From Barthelona sp. PAP020 (taxonomy: Eukaryota; Metamonada: BaSk clade), in assembly GCA_040182905.1 (NCBI GenBank), contig JARQWU010000093.1, forward strand, positions 1-35,186: a stretch of DNA of 35,186 nucleotides, in the 5' to 3' direction. Position numbers and translations under genes: made by a program. This document shows positions 28,652-35,186 of this stretch, piece by piece. Every line of letters begins with the position of its first letter. Positions within the stretch are counted from its first letter, which is position 1. The notes beneath the pieces are model-generated. The model ran no database searches and had not been told where the DNA came from. It worked only from the letters and a program-made list of their open reading frames with translations.

Positions 28652-29380
28652 ATGAATAATGATATAACTTACGATACCATTCCTTCAGATGTGATTGAAT
28701 TAAAAGAATATTTGAAAGATGTATTGAAAAAGAATCCCAATTCTTTTCATTATTTCAAAGCTGTTGCTTCATCAGGTTTGGATCAACCTTATTGGAACTT
28801 AGTTCTCCAAATAATAGAAGAACTTGAAAATAAGGATTCAATTGTTGAAAATCCCAGCATTCCTAATTTTAAATATCATAGATATCAAGTCACAACACCA
28901 CGATTCAAAGAATGGGATGAACCATATTCTGATGCTCCATTTTCTTCTCAAGGTTTTGGGAAAATGCCACAAATGTCTAATTTCGTTGTTATTGGATATG
29001 AATGGCATGATTATAATCTAAAACATTACAACAAAAATAATCCTCCACCAAATGTTGTGTATGGTTTCAGGTTTAATATACACTATTTAGGTTATGATAA
29101 TACCAAAAATCCACCTGAATTTTACTTACAAACAAAAGAACAATATAAAGAAAATTCAAACATAAAAATTAATCCTTTACAAAGACGTGTGAGTATAAAA
29201 TATTTTGATGAGACTTTGATGATTGTTTTCAAAAGTTTTGATGAGAGTTTCCGAAATATTGCGTTTGAAATTCCAAATAGAGATTGGGAAATAAATAAAG
29301 CAAGAGGATATTTAGTTTCTTTCAGAAATGACACATTTTCAGTTTATTTTACATTCAAAAAGTCTTTTTTCAGACGATAA
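28652..29380 (+). CDS. Cactin, C-terminal domain only
   Basis: The protein has 242 residues from the ATG at 28652; the frame is open 13 codons further back but only to a TTG inside the end of the SNARE gene. Residues 112-242 match the cactin C-terminal domain closely: IGYEWHDYNLKHYN (114-127), NPPPNVVYGFRFNIHY (130-145), then IAFEIPNRDWEINKARGY and an end in FKKSFFRR, matching the YRYRR-type terminus of the family. Residues 14-60 resemble the end of the cactin middle domain (LDQPYWNLVLQII). Cactins of animals, fungi and plants are usually 550-750 residues or more, with a long charged N-terminus; all of that is missing here. Cactin is a spliceosome-associated protein needed for accurate splicing. 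The reduction is notable in a genome with few visible introns. Confidence 0.85.
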   Translation: MNNDITYDTIPSDVIELKEYLKDVLKKNPNSFHYFKAVASSGLDQPYWNLVLQIIEELENKDSIVENPSIPNFKYHRYQVTTPRFKEWDEPYSDAPFSSQGFGKMPQMSNFVVIGYEWHDYNLKHYNKNNPPPNVVYGFRFNIHYLGYDNTKNPPEFYLQTKEQYKENSNIKINPLQRRVSIKYFDETLMIVFKSFDESFRNIAFEIPNRDWEINKARGYLVSFRNDTFSVYFTFKKSFFRR

Positions 29381-29644
29381 ATTTTTGATTTATTCCAATA
29401 AATGATTATTTCTTCTTTTATTATTTGTTTTTAGATAAAATTATCAAAAGATTTGTTTATATAGACATCTTCAATCTCTTTTAAACATAAAAAAATAGAT
29501 TCCCTTATTTATTCCTTTTTGTGTTTTAAATTCAGGATCTAAACATAAAAAACGAATGAAATTTCAATCAATCAATAAAAACGGATAAAAGAATTTCACA
29601 CATGACAAATTTTTTTTTCAATTTATTGATTAAATTGGTGAATT

Positions 29645-31219
29645 ATGAACTTTCCAAAAACATATAATGAAGAAAAGAAAATGTTTCATCATTTAATTGA
29701 AGAATATGAAGAATTTTTTAATTATGTTCAATTTGGAACAGATTTTATCAAAACCGATCTGTCTTCTTTGTTATATCCTATTTTTATACATATATGTCGT
29801 AACTTTATCCATGAAAATAACAAAACTGAATATGATTTAGCGTTGTTTAACAATTTTTTGAAAAAGAAAACAGTATTCTTTATTAATGATCACACTAAGG
29901 AATTATTAATGTTTATAGAAACATTAACAAAGAGTTTAAATCCAACATTAATGCAAAGCAGACATAATATTTTGAGTGATAGCTATCAACAAGAAATTGA
30001 TGAAACCACAAAACAATGTATAGATTACTTCTGTAAAGAACGTGAACTTTCGTATCTTCGAAATATTATTGTCGAAATTGGTTTTGATGATACAAGTAAG
30101 TTGAGTGATGCAAGCCATTTGCCAAAAAACATAAATACTGGATATAAGGTAGAAGAATTGAATCAAAAAAAATCAGTTAGTTTTAATCCAAATTCTGTGT
30201 TTATTAGCACATTGGAGGAAAATGCTAATGACGTAAATGATTTAAAAAGGGTGTTCAATGCTTTAACATATGCAGTAGCATGTTTTCCTTCATATGTTAC
30301 TGTGCAAACTGTTGATTTAGCTGGACAAAATCTATTTGTTGGGACTTATCGAGGAACATGCAAATGGTATAATTTGAAAACTAAAGAAATAATCAATCTT
30401 TATGGCCATGTTGGTCCAATTACTGCTATTGAAGTTTCAAAGGATGGAAGACATATGGCCACCGCCAGTTATGATAACCGCTTAATAATTTGGAAGTTTG
30501 AGAATAATAATTTCATAATTTTGCGAGAAATAACTTTTGAAACTCCCATACTCTCCATTGAATTCACAGAGGATCATCATTTGATTTGTTCAAATCTGAA
30601 TTGTTTCATCTATATCTATGATTTGGAGGAATGGAATGAAATAGCTGTTACTAATACTCTCTTCGCTACCCCAGAAATTGTAAAAGCACATCCATCGGGA
30701 CTTAGCAGATATCTGTTTGTTGCTACAACCACAAACACAATCAAATGTTATAAGTTTGATGAAAGTAACTCAATTAATACATTTGTTCAATCGTTTGTTT
30801 TGCCTGAAAATGTGGGGGTTATCACATCAATGGAAATTGCTCCAAATGGGTTGATATTGGCTGTAGGTACTTCTTTTGGATATATGATCATCTTTAATCT
30901 TGAAACAAAAGAAATTGACTTTAATCTACAAATATTTGACAAACATCATGTTACTTCCATCAGTTTTAATAGTCTTACTAACGTTATTGCATTAGGTTCC
31001 ACAAATTCATTGGTCAAATCATTCAAAATCGTTACTGGAAAAAAGAATTCCTTTGAACCCCTTATTCAAATTCCCACAAAAAATTTGACCATCACTTGTT
31101 TGAAATTTTTGGCAAACGATACATTAGGAATAGTTGCAAAAACTAATGATGTGACTCATCTCGAAAATAGCAATCAATTTAAGGTTGTGGATGAAAATAC
31201 AACAGATATTGAACAGTAA
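29645..31219 (+). CDS. TAF5: TFIID subunit TAF5-like WD40 protein
   Basis: The protein has 524 residues. Residues 10-120 match the TAF5 NTD2 domain, with the diagnostic LLYPIFIHICRNFI at 42-55 followed by FNNFLKKKTVFFINDHTKELLMF. Residues 205-510 form a divergent seven-bladed WD40 propeller; the clearest blade is GHVGPITAIEVSKDGRHMATASYDNRLIIW. The end (PTKNLTITCLKFLANDTLGIVA) mirrors the last blade of TAF5, where a MTKSTPVVHLHF-type strand precedes LVLAAG. The LisH motif normally found before NTD2 is absent. TAF5 is a structural core of TFIID (and of SAGA in many eukaryotes). Most blades lack the usual GH and WD pairs, so a generic WD40 protein cannot be excluded, but NTD2 makes TAF5 likely. 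Confidence 0.75.
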   Translation: MNFPKTYNEEKKMFHHLIEEYEEFFNYVQFGTDFIKTDLSSLLYPIFIHICRNFIHENNKTEYDLALFNNFLKKKTVFFINDHTKELLMFIETLTKSLNPTLMQSRHNILSDSYQQEIDETTKQCIDYFCKERELSYLRNIIVEIGFDDTSKLSDASHLPKNINTGYKVEELNQKKSVSFNPNSVFISTLEENANDVNDLKRVFNALTYAVACFPSYVTVQTVDLAGQNLFVGTYRGTCKWYNLKTKEIINLYGHVGPITAIEVSKDGRHMATASYDNRLIIWKFENNNFIILREITFETPILSIEFTEDHHLICSNLNCFIYIYDLEEWNEIAVTNTLFATPEIVKAHPSGLSRYLFVATTTNTIKCYKFDESNSINTFVQSFVLPENVGVITSMEIAPNGLILAVGTSFGYMIIFNLETKEIDFNLQIFDKHHVTSISFNSLTNVIALGSTNSLVKSFKIVTGKKNSFEPLIQIPTKNLTITCLKFLANDTLGIVAKTNDVTHLENSNQFKVVDENTTDIEQ

Positions 31220-31570
31220 ATTGTGCCTGCTTTTTCTTTTTTGTGATTTTACAAGACACGAATAACCGTTTGCATCGTCCAATATTATAATGTTCATGGT
31301 AAAGGGAAAGAAGTTCATGCAAAAACCAATATTATTGTCTTTAAGGTTACTGCTTACAATTTCTGATGTCAATGAAGACCAACATTGAAAAGCCCAAGCA
31401 AGAATAAGGAATCATAAGAATTCTAAGATTAAAGATGGAGGCAAATCAAACAGTTTAACAATAAATATCAAAGTTTTGAAAAAGAAAAAACGTGGAGACA
31501 TTTAAAGTAAATCAAGGGGCTAAAGGAAAGTGTTACACTTTTTTTTAAACACCTGCTCCATCTAAACTGG

Positions 31571-31690
31571 AAGCATTTCTTCTTTTTTTTAAGAGTGTTC
31601 TAAACCATCCACTCAAAATGACTCAGTTGCAAGACTCCCAAAACTCCAACCAAGAAAAAGAATAATTAAGGTCTTTAATGATTTTTAAGC
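31571..31690 (+). repeat. Direct repeat copy 1 (matches 34887-34995)
   Basis: The element begins AAGCATTTCTTC, includes TTTTTAAGAGTGTTCTRAACCA, ACTCAAAA and ACTCAGTTGCAA, and ends near AATAATTAAGGTCTTTA. The copy at 34887 has the same blocks in the same order and strand, directly after the stop of the degraded ankyrin-family gene. No gene remnant is seen before this copy. Confidence 0.75.
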
Positions 31691-31699
31691 TGAAACATC

Positions 31700-32001
31700 G
31701 AAATTTCTAATATCTGAACGTCTGAACACATCCAACTCAAAAGTGTTTTATAACTCGCACGAAAAGAAAGTGACAGTTTACACTAAAAGTCAATCAATTT
31801 GGAAAGGATATTTACCCAGTTTTGAAAGAAAAATTTCCCCGAACTTTCAAAAGTTTTGATTGATTATCTTTTATTTATCTGAGCATTGGTTCAGTTCAGA
31901 ATTATATTTTTTTATGTACAAGAGTGAAAGAAGGATCAAGCTGCCAACTTCTCAGCCACAACCCCTACATCTAAGAATTGGATATAAACGGTTCAGAATT
32001 T
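31700..32001 (-). repeat. Dispersed flank repeat, partner of 133-480
   Basis: On the minus strand this is the immediate 3' flank of ankyrin gene 3. Its core (32001 down to 31921) contains TTTATATCCAA, a short G-run and GTGGCTGAGAAGTTGGCAGC. The last part could fold as a tRNA D-arm-like hairpin (GCTG and CAGC around a 9-base loop), and the left-edge copy keeps the pairing as GTTG with CAGC. No T-arm or acceptor partner is found, so it is not called as a tRNA. Confidence 0.6.
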
Positions 32002-32056
32002 AATGCAATAAATAACCAAAAAGAAACGTGTTCCTCAAAAATTTACCTGGTTAAAC

Positions 32057-33928
32057 TTAATCATCATCACTTTCATCAGCATTTTCATCAATGTATTGAT
32101 GCATATTGCCACCATTCCTTTTATTAATGTCAACCAAATCCCAACATTTATTAATAACTAAGTCAAAGTCCATTTGATTCATATACACACCGGAAGTAAC
32201 AAATTTTCGTATTAGAGAACTTTTTGCCTTCACTAAAACAAGTGTTGAAATGAGATATCCTTGATTTTTGACCAATTCAATCAGTTGAGATTGAGAAACG
32301 TGACAAAATGTCACATCAATTTCTCCTTCAGTTGATGGCTCTCCAAAATTTGCAACATTAATATATAATTTTTCAGAAGATTCTTTGTGCGCATCCCACA
32401 AATCAGAGGGCATATAATATCTGTTGAAAAATATATACATGTCGAATCCATTAACATTAATTTCTGGATGATCTAAAAGCATCATAGCAATATCCAAATG
32501 GCCATGATAGGCACTGATAGAAAATGGAGAATGACTCTTAGAACCACGCTTATTAACATCAGCACCATGGTCCAACAACATTTTGATGATATCAAGATGT
32601 CCTTGTTTGCAACTGATGTACAAGGGAGAAAATCCAAGGAAACATAAGCCAACATCAGCTCCATGAGACAAAAAATATTTGACGATTTCAAAATGACCCA
32701 ATCTACAAGCAATATACAATGAAGAAGCACCATTACTATTGCATGAATTGACATCTGCACCCATTTCTAGAAGGGTTTTGACAAAATCAAGATTATTTTC
32801 TTGACAACAAGCAAACAGTGGAGATTTTCCCAAATTGAGATCAATATCATAATTCTTCAACAAAAAGGCTGCCATATCAAATAAATGTTTTGAAATACAC
32901 CAACAGAATGGAGAAATACCTTTTGTATCACATACGTTCACATCAGCACCATACTTTAATAAGAGATGAATGATATCAAAATGGCCGCCCTGGCAACTAA
33001 CACATAATGGAGAAAACATATTGTCACCACTTACATTAACATCAGCACCATGGTCCAATAATTTTTCGGTAATGTCAAGATATCCGTGTTTACAACAACA
33101 ATATAATGGAGAATATCCTTTGAAACATGAGTTAACATCAACATCATAATCTAAAAGCAACTCTGTAATGTCTAAATGCTTTCTTACAATGCTAATATAC
33201 AAGGGAGTAACTCCATTGTTACTATGTATGTTAACATCAGCACCATGTATTAAAAGACATTTAACAATTTCAAAATGACCCAATTCACAGGCAATATACA
33301 ATGAAGAAGCACTATTTTTGTCGCACCAATTGACGTTAGCACCATTTTCCAAAAGAATTTTGACAAAATCAAGATTGTTTTCTTGACAACAAACAAAGAG
33401 TGGAGAATCTCCCAAATTGATATTGACATCATAATTGTTCAATAAAAAGGTTGCCATGTCAAAAAAATTCCTTTGAACGCAGCAATAAAAGGGAGATCTA
33501 CCAGTCTTATCGCATAAATTCACATTTGCACCATATTTCAAAAGCAGTTTTGCTGTATCAAAATGACCATTCTGACAACTAACATATAGTGCTGAAGACT
33601 TATTTTTGGAGCTGGTATTGACATCTGCACCAAAATCCAATAAAAACTGAACAATCTTAATATGTCCATTAAAAGCACCAATCCAAAGAGATGACCTTCC
33701 TCCTTTGTCACATTTATTAACATCAACACTTGCTTTAACACATTGTTGAACAACTTCAAAATTCCCATCAGCAGCAGCTCGATATATTTTCTTTGGTTCA
33801 CCGTTTTCTTCATATCCATCCACATCAAAATCATCAGAAATAACAATTTGGTCCATATTATACTTTAAATATGGGTCGATATGATCAAAATCAACATCAT
33901 TCACAACAGCACTTCTTTGAGTTACCAT
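32057..33928 (-). CDS. Ankyrin-repeat protein 3 with novel C-terminal domain (14 repeats)
   Basis: The protein has 623 residues from an ATG at 33928. It shares the family N-terminus (LKYNMDQIVISDDFDVDGY, ENGEPKKIY), has about 14 ankyrin repeats (residues 50-495), the C-terminal domain (SQSQLIELVKNQGYLISTL, GVYMNQMDFD, CWDLVDINKRNGGNM) and an acidic end (ADESDDD). It is clearly more distant from proteins 1 and 2 than they are from each other. A block of repeats is duplicated inside: repeats 3-6 (CQNGHFDTAKLLLKYGANVN, then FLLNNYD, CCQENNLDFVK, ACELGHFEIVK) correspond to repeats 9-12 in the same order, about 590 bp apart. Two repeats in each block are short by two or three residues. It ends in TAA. 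Confidence 0.9.
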   Translation of the reverse strand: MVTQRSAVVNDVDFDHIDPYLKYNMDQIVISDDFDVDGYEENGEPKKIYRAAADGNFEVVQQCVKASVDVNKCDKGGRSSLWIGAFNGHIKIVQFLLDFGADVNTSSKNKSSALYVSCQNGHFDTAKLLLKYGANVNLCDKTGRSPFYCCVQRNFFDMATFLLNNYDVNINLGDSPLFVCCQENNLDFVKILLENGANVNWCDKNSASSLYIACELGHFEIVKCLLIHGADVNIHSNNGVTPLYISIVRKHLDITELLLDYDVDVNSCFKGYSPLYCCCKHGYLDITEKLLDHGADVNVSGDNMFSPLCVSCQGGHFDIIHLLLKYGADVNVCDTKGISPFCWCISKHLFDMAAFLLKNYDIDLNLGKSPLFACCQENNLDFVKTLLEMGADVNSCNSNGASSLYIACRLGHFEIVKYFLSHGADVGLCFLGFSPLYISCKQGHLDIIKMLLDHGADVNKRGSKSHSPFSISAYHGHLDIAMMLLDHPEINVNGFDMYIFFNRYYMPSDLWDAHKESSEKLYINVANFGEPSTEGEIDVTFCHVSQSQLIELVKNQGYLISTLVLVKAKSSLIRKFVTSGVYMNQMDFDLVINKCWDLVDINKRNGGNMHQYIDENADESDDD

Positions 33929-34242
33929 GTTCTTTTTTAAACAACGAGTAATTAACTTCGAAGATCAAAGCTTTGTTTGGAGCTATTTTCAAAAAGAAAA
34001 ATTTGTTAAATTAGTTTTCTTGAAAAATCATATAAAGTGTAACAAATCAAAATCAATAAAAGCAATGTGTTATCCATTGAATTGAAAAATCAAATAAAAT
34101 AATTTACAATAACAAAAGTGAAGTGAATCAACTTATTGTTGAAAAATGCAAATAAAATGATTGAAAAATTGGAGCAAAAATAAAAATAAATGGCTGTTAT
34201 TTTTACTTGAGTTGATGTATGTAGGTTAAAAGGATGAAATAG
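33929..34242. other. Intergenic, upstream of ankyrin gene 3
   Basis: The 314-bp spacer is very AT-rich and should contain the promoter of ankyrin gene 3. No motif shared with the leaders of genes 1 and 2 was recognised, and no credible reading frame is present. Confidence 0.55.
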
Positions 34243-34887
34243 AGGAGAAAAACAATTTTTTCCATACTTTCTTTTGTAATTGACAAAAGCAATGTCATAC
34301 AAATTGGAGGAATGTCTTCTGATTGTATGTTTGATTGTGAATATTCAATGGATGGTAAAAAGGTAATGGTTATATATGGAAGCAAGCAATGTTTATGTGT
34401 TTAACATTAATCCAAAAAAAAACTAAGTCACACCTTCTCTTTTTAATCCCTGTCATTTGATTGTTACGTTTGATGATGGTTGTTTAATGTAATACAATAT
34501 GGAAAATTTTCAGGAGATTCAAAGGATTAGCTATGGATGTGATGGATGCAATATTTTTCCTTTGCAATATCTCCCAATATGAGATGGTTAGCATGTGGAA
34601 AATGTCCCAATAACACAAAAAAGATGTTTTCAATAGTTTCTCAATGTGACTCTTCCCATTATTTCTAAAATAATTGAATTATCAAAGGATGCTAGATATG
34701 TTGTCCAATCTAATTGCGATGAAAGTCGACACTCAGTATTTGCCTAAATAGAGAGGAGTTTGACATGATAGTTGATCTTTGGGGTTTAATTGACTTTGAT
34801 GAGGATAATGGGGGTGATATATACAGTTTTGTGGGTATTCAAATCAATAGAAACAATGATGATGATTGTAGCATGTTAATGTCATAA
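34243..34887 (+). pseudogene. Degraded ankyrin-family relative with zinc-binding-like part
   Basis: Several broken frames read in order on the plus strand. First is a 53-codon stretch ending in TAA at 34404 (SSDCMFDCEYSMDGKKVMVIY), faintly like the family N-terminus. From 34499 comes MENFQEIQ and YGCDGCNIFPLQYLP, stopped by TGA; then in another frame NMRWLACGKCPNNTKKMFSIV; then in a third frame KIIELSKDARYVVQSNCDES; and finally from 34735 ICLNREEFDMIVDLWGLIDF with NGGDIYSFV to a TAA at 34885-34887. The last two parts match the ankyrin C-terminal domain. The CxxC pairs (CDGC, CGKC) suggest a ZZ- or ribbon-type zinc site. At least three frameshifts or deletions and several stops make this a pseudogene. 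No sequence has been repaired here. Confidence 0.65.
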
Positions 34888-34995
34888 AGTATTTCTTTCT
34901 TTTTAAGAGTGTTCTGAACCACACACTCAAAACAACTCAGTTGCAAACACTCTCAAACTGTAACCGAGAACAATAAAGACCTTTATAAACATTTA
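34887..34995 (+). repeat. Direct repeat copy 2 (matches 31571-31690)
   Basis: This is the 3' flank of the degraded gene just before it. Matching blocks are AAGTATTTCTT, TTTTTAAGAGTGTTCTGAACCA, ACTCAAAA and ACTCAGTTGCAA. Beyond it, 34996-35069 shows nothing except a polypyrimidine tract. Confidence 0.75.
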
Positions 34996-35069
34996 TTATT
35001 ATTGTCGTGTGAATTTCCTTAATCAAATTTTCTATCCAAAGTTATTGAAGTCATTTCTTTTTTTTTTAG

Positions 35070-35186
35070 GGATTCAATATCATCCAATCTTTCAATCAGA
35101 ACTAAGTCATTTCAAACAGCCAGGATTCAAATTCAAGGCTTTCCCAACTACTCATTTCAATAACACACCGTATATAAAAGCTTTCG
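35070..35186 (+). CDS. Possible internal or 3' exon running off the window edge
   Basis: A polypyrimidine tract followed by AG (35058-35069) looks like a 3' splice site. After it the frame from 35072 is open for 38 codons to the window edge (IQYHPIFQSELSHFKQPGF, ending near NNTPYIKAF). A second frame from 35071 is also open, for 31 codons to a TAA, so the reading is ambiguous. No donor or upstream exon is identified. Local base composition is less AT-rich than the spacer before it. Confidence 0.2.

Larger units (their letters stand above)
31220..32056. other. Non-coding spacer made mostly of dispersed flank repeats
   Basis: This 837-bp gap lies between the convergent TAF5 and ankyrin gene 3. 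It holds a direct-repeat element (31571-31690) and the inverted-repeat element (31700-32001), described separately. Positions 31220-31570 show no protein-like frame on either strand. Confidence 0.6.

Noticed and set aside
31930-31980. tRNA-like D-arm and A-box-like sequence in the flank element
   Set aside because: There is no anticodon arm, T-arm or acceptor pairing, so it is not a tRNA gene; kept only as a hint in the repeat finding.

Overview
The window looks like nuclear DNA from an AT-rich, gene-dense, intron-poor eukaryote. Eukaryote-only genes are present (Nup188, a syntaxin-6-type SNARE, TAF5, cactin, WASP, PACS). Every recognised gene is one uninterrupted reading frame, intergenic gaps between housekeeping genes are 30-300 bp, and TAA, TAG and TGA all serve as stops, so the standard code fits. 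A full WH1-CRIB-polyproline-VCA WASP, a PACS-like sorting protein and a talin-type FERM F3 protein suggest a cytoskeleton-rich protist. I cannot place the lineage from this sequence alone.

Region by region. 1-1000: non-coding flank that matches, inverted, the 3' flank of an ankyrin gene at 31.7-32.0 kb. 1-15.8 kb: a 2438-residue coiled-coil protein, a Golgi-type GT92-like glycosyltransferase, a WASP gene head-to-head with a small FERM-F3-like protein, a PACS-like sorting adaptor and a PIN/auxin-efflux-type transporter. 15.8-23.0 kb: accessory block with a 10-N assembly gap, two tandem copies of a roughly 3.1 kb unit each carrying an 11-repeat ankyrin gene, a third partial unit, and a broken plus-strand relative of the ankyrin C-terminus. 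23.4-31.2 kb: Nup188 head-to-head with a Qc-SNARE, then a cactin reduced to its C-terminal domain, and TAF5. 31.2-35.2 kb: more dispersed flank repeats, a third ankyrin gene with 14 repeats, and a degraded plus-strand pseudogene of the same family.

The main novelty is the ankyrin family. It has a conserved N-terminal motif, 11-14 repeats with a cysteine-rich consensus, a conserved C-terminal domain of about 120 residues that I do not recognise, and an acidic tail. The C-terminal domain also occurs next to zinc-binding-like cysteine pairs in two broken genes, and the non-coding flanks are duplicated with or without the genes. Functional links among the housekeeping genes are thematic only: actin control (WASP, F3 protein), endosome/Golgi trafficking (PACS, SNARE, GT92) and nuclear functions (Nup188, cactin, TAF5).
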